The notes below the pieces were generated by a model, which did no database searches, was not told the origin of the DNA, and saw only the letters and a program-made list of their open reading frames with translations. Of a DNA stretch of 64,000 bases, positions 1-11,876 are shown in pieces (within the stretch, counting starts at the first letter, position 1; each line of letters begins with the position of its first letter). The position numbers and the translations under genes are program-made. Source of the stretch: Dentipellis sp. KUC8613 (Eukaryota; Basidiomycota; Agaricomycetes; Russulales; Hericiaceae); NCBI GenBank assembly GCA_002286715.1, contig NSJX01000061.1, positions 1 to 64,000 on the forward strand, given 5' to 3'.

Positions 1-112
1 GACATACAATTCTCATGGGCTGACGTCGTGTGGCCCATGTATGATGGGCTATGTGCACGTCGGGTGGCCCATGTCTTACTGGTCAAATTGACTGAATGGG
101 CTGGCTCCTATC

Positions 113-1552
113 ATGTTCCAAGCAGATCTCTTGGCAAAGATAAAGAGATCCATAAACGTGCCGAGCGCAGTGGCGTCCCACCTGTGCCATATGCGCGAAT
201 TGGAGATTGTGACAATGAACAGCAGGAAACTCGCATCTATCCTTCCGGCTCTGTGCACCGCCGCACCTATATTGGAGCGGGCCGTTTTCCATAACACTGA
301 CTGGCCCCCAGAGGAGGCCGGCGTGCGCACGGACGCGCCAGCATTGCCTGCCAACCTGTTTGACCGTACCGCGCCTCGTCTACGGGAACTCGACCTCTCG
401 GAGTGCGGCTTCTTGTGGTCGTCGATTTCGTTTGCGAGTCTCGTTAAGCTCGATATCGCGTTGCTCTCAAGGACCAATGTTCAAAGCACATCTAATTCAA
501 AATTTGATGGCTTCAACGCTTGCCTGTGCGCTCTAGCTAGCATGCCGATGCTTGAGTCCCTCCGCCTCGAATACGGCCTCCCTGAGCTTCCCCTCAGCCC
601 GGCCGCTGCATTCGACGCTCTGCCTACGATCACTCTGCCGAACATACACAGATTCATCCTCACGGACAGTGTTCTCGAATGCGCCGTCGCGCTGCAGCAC
701 ATCTCCACGCCTGCGCTCAAGGGGGAAGATCTGTCTGTATGCTGCACGGTAGATACTGCCGCTGGACATGGCACCAACCTCATACAACCATGGATTGCAT
801 CCCGACTCCATGCAGCATCCTCCGTCTCAGCCGGGTCAACATCTATCCAGTGCCAGGAGGGTGGCTTCAGCCTCCGCGTTTCAGACCATCGAACATTTTC
901 GCCTGCGCTTCAGAGGATAGCTGTGGATACAGACCCGACGGAGCCGGAGCCAGGTCCAGTTCACGCTCCTGCGATGGGGGCACCGTTCCTCCAGATCTCT
1001 TTTCGCGGGTTTGTCGACGACGAGGCCGCCAGAGAGATCCGCGACGTCATCCAGCTACTGCCTCTGGAGTGTCTGGAAGTATTGATCCTCTCTGGAAAAG
1101 ATCATTTTCGTATGGGTCGTCAGCAACTGTCCACGGCCTTCAGGGGCTGCGCGGCTGTGCGCCATGTGAGGCTCGTCGGTGCATTTGCGACGGACTTCAT
1201 ACGGGGAGGCGGGTTCAGCTTTGAATTTCCCGCAGCGAAGTCAGTGACATTGGAACATGTTGATTTCATATCCGACGAGCTGTTCCTGGGTGTTATCATC
1301 GCTGGTTACTTTGGACCCGTGCAGCGATTTCACCTTCTGGACTCCCGGACGGACAAACAGATACGCGTTCGGATGGCACGCTATGCACCTGAAATCTTCT
1401 GGGATGGCATGAGTGACCCTGGGTTCTGGGAAAGTGAACTTCAATATGACGACGATGATGGAAATGACGAGGATGACGAGAGCGAGGGTGCGGAGCTCGA
1501 CAATGAAGAGGGCGAGGGCGAGGAGGTCGATGGCGGGGGCGCCAACCAATAA
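113..1552 (+). CDS. F-box/LRR-like protein, N-terminal part absent or disrupted
   Basis: The 479-residue frame matches the C-terminal, leucine-rich part of the three other F-box genes in this window: residues such as SHLCHMRELEI align with the HHLPHVKELSL segment of the gene at 20267. It ends in the same kind of very acidic tail (DDDDGNDEDDESEG). The family similarity continues upstream of the first ATG. In the same frame, bases 77-112 read YWSN, a TGA at 89-91, then LNGLAPI, which matches the family's LWSNI and KMAPI segments. The F-box itself would lie before base 1. The TGA means this is a truncated gene, a pseudogene with an intact 3' half, or a sequence error. If functional, it would be a substrate-recognition subunit of an SCF ubiquitin ligase; that role is inferred from the family. 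Confidence 0.5.
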   Translation: MFQADLLAKIKRSINVPSAVASHLCHMRELEIVTMNSRKLASILPALCTAAPILERAVFHNTDWPPEEAGVRTDAPALPANLFDRTAPRLRELDLSECGFLWSSISFASLVKLDIALLSRTNVQSTSNSKFDGFNACLCALASMPMLESLRLEYGLPELPLSPAAAFDALPTITLPNIHRFILTDSVLECAVALQHISTPALKGEDLSVCCTVDTAAGHGTNLIQPWIASRLHAASSVSAGSTSIQCQEGGFSLRVSDHRTFSPALQRIAVDTDPTEPEPGPVHAPAMGAPFLQISFRGFVDDEAAREIRDVIQLLPLECLEVLILSGKDHFRMGRQQLSTAFRGCAAVRHVRLVGAFATDFIRGGGFSFEFPAAKSVTLEHVDFISDELFLGVIIAGYFGPVQRFHLLDSRTDKQIRVRMARYAPEIFWDGMSDPGFWESELQYDDDDGNDEDDESEGAELDNEEGEGEEVDGGGANQ

Positions 1553-2290
1553 GAAGAGAAGACAATGATGATAGATATTACTGAAAATTACCTGCCTTAC
1601 CCAGAGGTCTTTTCGGTGGCAATTGTGGTGGACGTCGACGAATGGAGGTCGGACGTAGACTGGTGACCAAGTCTCTAGTAATTTAGTAAGCAGTGACGGA
1701 CAAGTCGAGTACTGCGTAAAGTACTGGTCGGGCGCGTTAACTACGCTCGTCCTGCCGAGTCACTTCGTGAACCGACCCCTACATTGACCAGCTCGGCAGA
1801 AAGCCCTCCTTTTCGACCATTGACGGTCAATCAATCTAAAAACGTGGGTGATGGTGGGTCCTCGCCCGGAACCACGACTCGGAAAACTCGTCCTGAAATT
1901 TGGAAGACATTACGCTCACGTGATCGACGCGACAGGTTCGCGTCACGCTTCGGGCTCTGTGGCTGGCCAGTTTCGAGTCTTTAGGTGGCTACCACGTCTC
2001 AGCCCGCTCAACGACTGAGCTCAGGACCACACACCGTCTCTTAATGACCTCACATTTATAGGGAATAAAGTGTATGTGTATGTGTCTAACTCTCGTCTGT
2101 CTTTTCTGATCTCCCATTAACCACCGCTAGCGTATTTACTAGTAGTACGCCCTAAACCGCCCGATTGCGCTCTGAGGACAAGGTGAATCGCTCATCTGTC
2201 TTTGATTTTTGAAAGCCTATTGAAGGAATTACGACTGAACTCTGGCAGTATACGTAGACATTCACGAAGTAACGATTCTGCACATGAACA
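1553..2290. other. Intergenic, no gene seen
   Basis: This is the 3' flank of the F-box-like gene and the promoter side of the protease gene at 2291. A 66-codon open frame at 1784-1984 has no recognisable content and is probably chance. Confidence 0.6.
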
Positions 2291-4263
2291 ATGAGACGAA
2301 TTCTGGACGTGATCGAGATATCTTCTTCGGACTCGGAGAACTCTGACGTGGTGTGCGTGATCCTCACGACATATATATTTTCTGGAATTTTTGAGCTGAA
2401 ACACATTGCAGCCCAAGGCAGAAGACTGCCTCTGGTTCGAAGACGTTGTCGGGATCCAGGTTGGTCTTCCATCTGTAAAGTGGCATCGACGCTGCCGCTG
2501 ATATACCGCCATGTGAACTCAAGGACACCCGCAGCAAGAACTCCAAGAAAGAAGGAGCGCTCACGTCGCATTGTATATAGTAGTTCCAGCTCAGATGATG
2601 ACCACGATACCCAGCCCACGACCTCGCGGCGCCCGGCACCCAAATCCTTGGATGTCATAGAGATCACCAGCAGCTCTGACGCCTCTGACGACGAGACTTG
2701 GCGCCCCAAAGGCAAGAAGACGGGAATCACGTCCAAACTCTCGACTATCATACCGCCTTCCAGAGGAGTGGCAGATGATGGTATCCTGGAACTGTGCGTA
2801 TATGCCCCTTTTTCACTCTCTGTAGCGGGTCTGATATCATATACGTCAGGAATGAACCTAGCAGTGCGCGGAAGCCGGTCAGGAAGGCAGCCGTAATTGC
2901 AACGCCCCAAGTACCAAAGACCCCCGGCAAGTCTCGGGCTCAGAAGCAGGCCAACTCGACTCTATCCCTCGCGCTCACCGCATCGCGCGAGAACACGATC
3001 TCTCTCCCACCGTCAACCCGTACCACAGCAAGCAAGGTGCCCGAGCCCCCGCGTACGCCCAAGCGAAACCCAGCTTCAAGCACGCCTGCCAAGACACCGC
3101 GGACGTCGAAGAAGGCTGCGGCACTCGCGGCGCAGACACAGAGGGAGGTATATGCGCAAGAATTGTTTGATGAGCTGAATAAGACCGTCTTTGGGGAAGG
3201 AATTCCGGCGGGCACGAAGCTAGTATGGAGCAACCGCCTGTTGACTACGGCAGGGCGTGCGAGGTGGCATAGGTGAGCACAACATGAGAAGAAATACATG
3301 TTTCCGAATGCTAACAGGGCCGGATACTGCGTAGGTCTAAGGATGGCGTGCATACGACCGAAATCGAACTTGCGACGAAGATTCTCGATTGCAACGGTTT
3401 GCCATTTTCTTTTGAAGTCGCTTCTGCAAGTCCGACGGCTCACAAAAGTGCAGAGCGCATCCGCAACACTCTATCGCACGAGATGTGCCACTTGGCGTGC
3501 TGGATCATCAACAAGGAGCCGAAGGAAGCCCACGGGCGCTACTTCAAAAGCTGGTGCGCATTGCGTATACTTCTTTGACTCGGTGCCTGGTAGATCTCCT
3601 CGTGTCATCCAGGGCGGCTAAGGTGATGCGCAAGCGGCCGGAGATAGAGATTACGGTGCGTTTATGGGTCTTCAACTTCCCCGGAATGTCTATTAACGAA
3701 TGCTCCGAAGACGAGGCACGATTATGAGATTTCATACCGCTACGAATGGAGTGAGTACTGCCTTCAGGCCCTTCCGGTTGTGTGCTGACGCGTGCACGTT
3801 TGTCCAGAATGCGAGAAGTGCTCGAAGATGTATGTGGCCACCATACACATTCCGCGCTCTGCCATTTACACAGGGTACCCAGATACGGTCGACATAGCAA
3901 GTCGATCCGCATCGATGAAGTCGGTGAGTCTAAATGATGGGTTGTGTCTGTATCGAGTATCCAGCTGACCTGATGCGATTGACAGTGTGCGGCGCCTGCA
4001 GAATAGGGAAGCTCATTCCTCTCTTCGCGGTCCGCCCCAAAGCGAGTGGCGCGCCCAAGACACCGAGTAGCAAACTTGCTTCAGCCAGTGGGAAAGCTCG
4101 CGGTGAGTGCTTCCTGCTCCAGTTCGTAATATCGTAAGCGATATTCTGATGCAAAAACCCACACGCAGATTCGCCGCGCTCCGTTGCGGATCCCATTCCT
4201 TTGGTCTTTGACGAGGAAGACGATATCCTCGCTAGGATTGTTGGAGGCTTGCGCCTGGATTGA
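2291..4263 (+). CDS. GCNA/SPRTN-like SprT-family metalloprotease
   Basis: Best model has eleven exons: 2291-2352, 2412-2459, 2524-2793, 2826-3272, 3335-3553, 3613-3655, 3711-3750, 3808-3829, 3883-3923, 3986-4102, 4169-4263 (467 aa). The N-terminal half is a disordered Ser/Pro/Lys-rich region with two SUMO-interaction-like motifs, DVIEISSSD near residue 6 and DVIEITSSSD further on. The SprT-like domain follows, with zinc-protease motif HEMCH near residues 324-328. A C-terminal zinc ribbon carries a CEKC pair and, after YGRHSKSI, a CGAC pair. This layout (disordered, SIMs, SprT, zinc ribbon) is that of GCNA/ACRC, a nuclear protease that cleaves SUMO-marked DNA-protein crosslinks. The role is by family; motifs and splice sites are read directly. 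The two first introns could also be read through in frame, giving 508 aa, but the spliced version gives more family-like sequence. Confidence 0.85.
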
Positions 4264-4754
4264 TCGGGTTCCTCGCCTTTCTTATCATTGTTCACATTAC
4301 CATCTAATCACTTGGAAGAGATAATACAGAGGTTCGATAACCATTTATGTGAACTCTAACGTACCTCGGTCTAGAAGAGGCGCGTCTCGAAATACTTACG
4401 TCCGCTGTCAACAGCGGGGAAACGGGGACTCCATGGTACCACTTACTTGGAGGGATGCCAACTATCCTCTGTCAGTGACATTCGTAGTCTTATCACAGGT
4501 ATCAGCCAACTGCATCACGCGCCGCAGCATGGGCGCCTACTGTCCAATATATGTTCTATAGAGCAAGAAGACGCTGCCGCGGTTTCATGCTCGCTGATAG
4601 AACCCATTTGGCGCAGAAGACTCCCACCTGACCTGCCCTGTTATCTTACGGCACATACATATGATGCACGGTGTCAACAGACGCCAAGGGTTGCCCTTCC
4701 CCAGAGCAAGCCTTCCGCCTCCCATCTCGTTCGACGCGATCGTTGCTACCAGCG
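4264..4754. other. Intergenic, no gene seen
   Basis: This lies between the protease stop and the permease start. Short open frames here have no recognisable content. It presumably holds the permease promoter. Confidence 0.6.
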
Positions 4755-7286
4755 ATGTCAGAAACGAAGGAACTGGACGCGCTCGCTAGTGCCGGGCTGC
4801 AGCAGATGGGATACAAGCAGGAGCTGTCTCGCGTGAGTACTGCAGCTGGTGCCTGTGAGCGCCGTCATCGCGAGAAGGCCGTCATACTGACGACCTTGCA
4901 CCATACAGTCTCGCGGGTTGTTCCACATACTGTTTAGTAAGCCCTTCTTCCTTTCTATTCTTGAATGATGTTGACTGAGGTTGAACGATGTAGTGACACT
5001 TGGTTTGTCTTGTTGGTATCGCGTTTTCGTCCATGGTAACTGACTTGAAGGGCCTAGCAATCCTGGCAGTTCGTATGTTGATCTGCACGTGTTATTGTCG
5101 GGAACATCAACTGACTTCCGGATCTTCGCATGCAGCATATGGTCTCTCTGCACCAATTGCAACCTCCCTTATTGGAGGTGGTCCTGCAACCATCATCTGG
5201 GGGTTGGCTTCGTTCGGACATCTCCAACAGAACAATGCTAACGCTAACGCAGATGGGTTCTCGTCTCTGTATTGACATTGGCTCTGGCACTGTCACTTGC
5301 GGAAGTGTGCTCGTTCTACCCCACGTCGGCGGGCGCGTACTACTGGACTTTCCGCCTAGCGTCTCCGAGAACAAGAGTCCTTCTGTCATGGATGAACGGC
5401 TGGTTGACTGTCGTCGGCGTCTGGACAATTGCTCTCAGTGTCAACTTCGGTATGTCCCATCTTTACACTCTCCTTGTTCGCGCATATACTCATTGAGAGA
5501 CAGGCACCGGACAGCTGATTGTTGCTGGAGCGGGGATCTTCCATCCTGACTGGGTTGCGACGGCATGGCAGACATGTAAGTCCATTGCGCGTCGAAGCCG
5601 TCCGAGATGTGACATGCTGATTACAAGTAGATCTCATTTTCTTGGCTGTCACTGCCGTTTCGAGCTTCGTGTGCATCTTCATGAACGCTCTCCTTCCCCT
5701 CATCGACGTGTGTAATTTTACCCTAATAAATTGTTTCAATCAAAATGGACTCTTTGCCACAGACGATCTGCGCGTATTGGACGGGCATAGGGATTTTCGG
5801 TACACCTTCTCCTCTCACAAAGCTGCTTCTCATATTGACTATCGAGGATGATTTAGTGATCTTGATATGCACGTCTGCGAAGGCTGCGGCAGGCCGTCAT
5901 TCTGCGGCATTTGCGCTGGGCCACTTCGACGCGTCGGCGTCCGGTTGGGTTCCAGGTTGGACTTTCTTCATCGGGTTGCTACCGGTGAGACGCATCCTCA
6001 TGAAAACATGTTCTCCTGTACTGACAGAATCGGAGTAGCCAGGTGAGTAGAGCACTACTTCATATTGTTACCCCATCTCACGCGCGGCCAGCTTACACTT
6101 ATGCCGCCATCGGAATGGGTACGTGTTGCGATATAGAGGTCATATTATCACCTGATACATGTCCTCATCCAGTCGCAAGTATGGCAGAAGAAGTGCATAA
6201 CCCCGCTGTTCAGCTTCCGAAGGCGATTGTGTGGTCCGTGCCAATTGGTACAGTATTTGGGCTGATCTTCTTGCTGCCCATTGTCTTCACTCTTCCTGAC
6301 ATAACGACTCTCTTATCCGGTAGGAGTGTTTCGCTTCCTCTGGATACGGTATTCTCTGATACCAGCATGCTTTAAGTCGCGTCCGGACAGCCTATTGGTG
6401 TCATGTTCACGCTGATCATGGGTTCGAAAGGGGGTGGATTTGGCATGGTAAGCCATCCTTCTTAACTACTCTTTTTTGCTGAGCTCATTTGCGTTCCTCG
6501 GTAACAGTGGTTCATCAGTCTGCACTTTCCTTCCTCCATTAATGTTATAGAACCTGACACTGTCTCATCCCAGTCTTCGGCATCGGCATGTTCTGCGCCA
6601 TCTCCATCTCCGTCGCCGCCTCCCGCGCAACCTGGGCCTTCGCGCGAGACAACGCACTCCCCTTCTCACGGACCTTCTCGCGCGTCTGGACACCGCCTTT
6701 CGCAACTGAGGCACTCCCGCTGAACGCATTCCTGCTCTCCACCATAATCCAAGTCCTTCTTGGGCTCATCTTCCTCGGCTCGTCAGCCGCATTCAATGCG
6801 TTCGTCGGTGTCGGCGTCATCTGTCTCGGTGCGTCGTACGCGATGCCCGTCGCGGTCTCCCTTGCGCGCGGCCGCCGCGATTTACCATCGGGCGGCGCGC
6901 CGTTCACCCTTGGTAAGTGGGGTGTACTGGTAAATGCTATTGCGGTATTGTGGGTTGCATTCGCGATCGTGTTGTTCTGCATGCCTGCGGTCATCCCAGT
7001 CACGGATAAGTCGATGAGTAAGTACTGATCGCCTTCGGTGAATCAAAGAGATAGCTGAATGCAACGCGTCTTTGTAGACTATGCTTCCGTTGTCTTCGTT
7101 GGGTTCGCGGCGTTCAGCGCGGTGTGGTATGTCATCAGTGAGTATCCACCCTGTGCATGCGCCTTGAGCATTCTGTATCTGACCGTGCTTCAAGACGGCC
7201 GATATCACTATTCTGGACCTCCGCTCCCCAAGGAAGAGTCTCTGGAAGCCGGAGAAGAAAAGGTTGACATGGATGTGAAGGCTTGA
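4755..7286 (+). CDS. APC-superfamily amino acid/choline-type permease
   Basis: Eighteen exons give 520 aa: 4755-4832, 4909-4936, 4994-5002, 5058-5072, 5136-5202, 5253-5449, 5504-5575, 5631-5707, 5763-5799, 5857-5984, 6039-6042, 6092-6118, 6173-6319, 6377-6447, 6508-6517, 6574-7017, 7078-7137, 7195-7286. The product has about twelve hydrophobic segments. It carries fungal family signatures: MGYKQEL before the first helix, SLAEVCSFYPTSAGAYYW, MAEEVHNP and RATWAFARDNALP. It would be a plasma-membrane or vacuolar proton-coupled transporter of amino acids, GABA or choline-like amines; the substrate cannot be read from sequence. Microexons of 9, 15, 4 and 10 nt are needed to restore the conserved helices, for example the 4-nt exon that supplies the second proline of LLPPAYTY. 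All introns are 49-65 nt, which supports the model. Confidence 0.9.
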
Positions 7287-7421
7287 ACGAGCTCTCCCAC
7301 GATACTTCACGTGTTACGCCCAACAACGAATTACTCCCGACGATGAATTACTCCAGCAATGCTTGCTCTTGTATGATACAATGTCTAATCTGAAGCAGAT
7401 GGATGCGACATACGGCCCGCT

Positions 7422-10400
7422 TTACATCGTAACGGATGTATAGCCGAAGCTCGATCCCTCGAGGCCCCGCGCAACGAGAGTAAACTGCTGTGCAGCTTCG
7501 CGCGTCCTTCTCATCGTCCGGGAGCTGCAACGAGGCATTGAGACCCGCGCCATCGTCTACACAGCGAACACAACGCACCTGAACATGCTTTTGATAAATT
7601 TGTCCTTCGCCTCCGGCCCCGCTTTCGACGGCATGAAATCGTCCTGCAAGATCAATCGGAACCAGTGAGCATGCGTTACAAGATGCCAAGAAAACAATCC
7701 GTACTGCATAGAGGATTTGCGACATCCAAGACTTGCTCTCCACCGGCTGCTTCGTGATGAGCGTGGACAGCAGGTCGATGAGGTTCGGCGTGGCGGAGCG
7801 CGGTGCGACGCCCGCAAACCCAGACAACACGGCACGCATGATTGCAGGCCCGTGTACCTGCAGAAGTGTATTCTTGACGTCCCCAAGGTCGTCACTCCCG
7901 TGTGTGCGATTTATCAGTGTCACCTATCGATGATGCCATGTCAACCTTGACCTGAGGACAGTGAAAGAGCAATGGCGTACAAGGAACATCGAAGCTGCCA
8001 CGACGGAGTATCGCTCTTGTAAAGAAAGACAGGTGATCGCGCATTGGATAAGTGCGTTGAACGATTCTTCCGGAAGCTGATAGAACACTGAAACAAAGTG
8101 CATCGCAATCTGACATCCGCGATTCGGTGCATCAGCACGAAACTCGCGCGTCACACCAGAAGAAACTGACCTTCTCCATGCAGTCGAAGAACGCATGTAT
8201 AATATCCGGATTCTACCACAAGATGTAGATATGAAATGAGTAAAGCTGGAAATGACACAACTCACCGCTTCCATCGCACCCGGCACACCAAGGAACCCAA
8301 GTGCAGTCTGCAGCAAAACCAGCACGACGCTCCGCACCGTATTCTTCGCCTCAGGTCCCGGAAGCGCCCGCAGCGCGGAGGGATATATCGACGGCGGGTC
8401 AAGCTGCACCGCGAGCATTGTCGCCAGGGATAGCCAGACGGCGGTCAGCTGGCGCTGGGCGGCACTACACACGAGCTCGAGCAGGGGTGCCGATGGCAGC
8501 GAGACGAGACTTGCATCGACGGGAAGGGCTGTGATAGACTTGAACATCTCACTAAGCGCCTGTATTGACGGGATTGACTGACTATATGCGTGGAAGAGAT
8601 ACGATATGGACGTACGTCGCTGATCAAGGCATCGGTAGACCAGAGCTCGACAGTGGCTTGGACCGCGCGCAGCAGCTCCATGCGCACACGGACCATGCGC
8701 GCGTCTTCTCGCGCAGTTTCCATTCGCTTGGTCTCCTCTACCGCCACATCTTCGTCAACGACGAACGCATCTGTAGAGCGTGTGAGGCCTTTCGCGACAC
8801 CCGTAAGCGTCTGGAGCTGGTGTATGGCAAGCGCCCGTGCCTCTTCAGGCAGCTAGAACTCTAGGTCAGTCAAAGCATCGGCTTGCAAGATAATGGCCAT
8901 CTATACCTGACTAGACGATTGTAGCGCCTCCATAAGCTTTGCAACGACAGGCGTCACGATCGCCTTGGTATGTCATCAGTCTTTTTTTTTCGCAGGTAAA
9001 GGGATAATGTAACGGACCTCAACAGGGGGAATCTGTTCCTCAGGAGGCAGCGCCTGGATGACGCTGGCGATGGATTGCAGCACCTTCGCCTTCTCCGTAT
9101 CAGGCACGCGGACCAGATTTGCGTGCAGTTCGCCAAATGCGGCTATATGCGGCGCAAGCGCAGTGCGATTGTCGTCGCAAAGGTCGCGTAAAGCGTTGGC
9201 CGCAGGGAGGCAGAGTGCGGGCTCAGAGAGCGCAGCGGAGACGTATCGCAGGACACCAAGGAGTAGATCGGGCGTGGGAAGAACTGTGAACCAGGACGCG
9301 TAGGAGCCTATGGAGAAATGATATGAGAGCAGAGAGATATGCGGAGAAAAGGGACGCACCGATCATCCCCAATGTGCTGCGACGGAGACGAGTATGTTTC
9401 TCGGTAGGTAAACGGCCGAGGATCTCTGGGCTGAAGAGGCGTTCTAAGTGCGAATTTGTCTCGACAGGAACAGCTTCTTGTATCGACATGGTACAGTGTA
9501 TCGTCGCTTCTACTTCCTATATATCTCATTAACCGCCGGCATGGAAAAGCCAAGAAGTCGTGGTTACCTCCCACTCCATGCTGTCTGCTGGCTTTGATAG
9601 ACGCTCAAGGATATCGTTCACGTAGAATGCAAGCATGTCGTTTCGCAGAATGTAGTATCTGAAATGTGCATTCAGACAGTGCACGGAGGAAGACATAATT
9701 AAACACTGACGCGTTGATGAGGGTATCTCCTACATCCCGCCGGTATCTGCACGGAGTCAGTCCGGACACAAGCACCTTACACTAGTCGATCGCACTCACA
9801 CCTGGAACTTCTCAACCTGGTCTTCACCAATGACATGGCATTAGCCATATATGTACCCTCCCGACAATAAGTCACATACCTTTCGACCACCCGCTCCCCA
9901 TTTTCGGCCACATCACCTTCCTCCTCAATACCGCCACAAGTTCCGCATACACCGCGCTTGCGACGGCCCACACGTCCTTCTCTGCGGGCGCATCCCTACG
10001 CTCGCCGTCCTTCGCAGGCACATCCGCGTTCCACAATGCCTCTTGGAGCAAATACCAGAATCCCAGTGTCATGTCGCTTTCCTCTTCATCTACACCGTAG
10101 TATCCTGGCATCGCAGTGAATGCGAGCAGTAAGCGCAAGAACGTCTGCACGAGCTGTCCTGCGGGTGGGCGCGCGCCACCTGTGAATGCGGCGACGGGGT
10201 CGAACGCGGGCTCGACAGGTGCAGGCGCAGCGAGGTGCGTTGCAAGATAGTCTGTCGAGTGATCACCAATCGCAGCGAGTAGTTTGCAGAGCGTATGTGC
10301 GGGGTCATCTGCCCCGCCTGCCGCAGCAACCTGGGCGACAACTTGCGTCCCCCAGTGCGCGCACCAAAGGAGAAGCGGCTCAGTGAGTGTACGTGGAGCG

Positions 10401-11876
10401 GCGCCGGAAGAGAGCACAGAGGAGGAGAGGATAGCGATGAGTGCGTCAGTGGCAGGCTCGAAGGTGTCCGCGGTTGGGTCGAGATGAGAGATGAGAGGTT
10501 CGATGAGAGGAGTGAGGTCGCTGTGAGATGTGAGGATGAGAAAGACGGGAAGAATGCAAGTACGTACTTGCCAGGCAGCAGGCCGACCCATGCTTCGAAG
10601 CATTTCATTGCAGCCCCGAACTGCCGCGCAGTGGAACTATCGTGCGGGCCCGTCAATGTCGCCCGAATTGCTTGTGTGACAAGCGGAACCGCATCCGTCA
10701 GCGTTTGTTGCATCTGCACTCTGTCACCCCATCAACAACTCATTCACGAAGTTAACGTTCAGGAGCAAACCTTTTCGGCGCGAGCAAATCAGCACCCTGG
10801 ACCTCCTCTGCGACAATTTCCAGGAATTCAAGTACGTATTCCGCAGAGGCACCGTGCCCCGACAGGGTCGTGACGCAGCTCAGGACCCAGTCCGGCCATT
10901 GTGACTGTTGTCCGGGCGCAAGCTTGAGTGCGAGGGAGCACAACTGCACCCGGCGAGGTTGGATTGTTATCGGATGGAGGTATCGGGGAGGGAGAGAGGG
11001 GACCCACGGCGACGAATAGTTTGCGGATGATCACTTTGCTGCGGCGGGCGGCGATACAGGTCCCGGTGAGCTGGAGGAGGAGGTCGCGGAGTGCTGTTGT
11101 CTGATCCGGTGGGAACGAGTCCCTATAGGATGAAAGAGGTGAGTGATAGAGTCAAATCGCATGAACGGGGCGACAAAGAGATATGTGAACGAAGTGGTAT
11201 ATATGCAGACGAATAGGAAGTCTGAAGCCAAGACGTCCTACAATTCGAACATCCTCCCCCGTAATACGCTGGAAGACTCGAAACAGCTTTGAGGCTATGA
11301 TATTGCCTGAGCCACGAAAAGCGTAGCATCCTGAAAGCAGGACCAAACATACAAACAACTTCAAGTATCGAGAACCAGAAAATCTTATACCCTGGCATAC
11401 CCTCCCAATTCTCGTTCCGAAGCGATGAAGAGTAATCAAATGAAGGACGAAGACTCACCAATCTCTTGCAATCTTGACCTGCGCGGTATGCGCGCCAAAG
11501 AACTGCACGTTCTCGTCTGGCGAGTCAAGGAAAGGAATCACGAGTCCCCATGCCTCCCAGCGCTTCTGCAACTCGAAGAGATCGGCATTGATGCGGCGCT
11601 GCTCGTCTGCCGAGAGCGCGCCCGCGGTAGTTGGGGTGTAGACTTGACGAATTAGCTTGATTCAAAGGCGTATGAATGAATAACGAGATGAGAGCATCGT
11701 TAAAGGAGTGTTTATTGAGAAATGGCATAACGGCGGGTAATAATCCATGTTCAAGTGGACAATGCGAGAAAGAGACGAGTTGAGCACTATACTTTCCACT
11801 TGCCGAGCAAGAGCTGTCTACTCACCTGTGCAGCTTGCTCCACATCCTGAGGTGGCAGTACTGGCAGAAAAGACAT
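7422..11876 (-). CDS. Importin-13-like karyopherin-beta (KAP111/PDR6 type)
   Basis: Nineteen exons run from the ATG at 11876 to the TAA at 7422 and give 1023 aa, close to human IPO13 (963 aa). Order from 5': 11826-11876, 11459-11655, 11008-11122, 10771-10943, 10568-10720, 9880-10520, 9800-9821, 9711-9746, 9568-9658, 9360-9516, 9018-9307, 8907-8963, 8616-8852, 8266-8559, 8171-8212, 7981-8109, 7705-7923, 7579-7643, 7422-7524. The N-terminus has the importin-beta-type stretch with NVQFFGAHTAQVKIARDW. A middle block MPGYYGVDEEESDMTLGFW corresponds to IPO13 GIPGHYPVNE..LTLTFW. The end, FTLVARGLEGSSFGYTS, resembles IPO13 LLCRGLHGTDY. IPO13 shuttles cargo such as Mago-Y14 and UBC9 into, and eIF1A out of, the nucleus; that function is transferred from the family. 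The protein is alpha-helical HEAT repeats throughout. It is divergently placed to the F-box gene at 12905. Confidence 0.9.

Noticed and set aside
7428..7923. Long minus-strand frame ending after ..CRIHLLQIRHCIIQEQALLE as the importin C-terminus
   Set aside because: It reads through two introns; splicing gives the family-like FTLVARGLEG ending and the TAA at 7422-7424.
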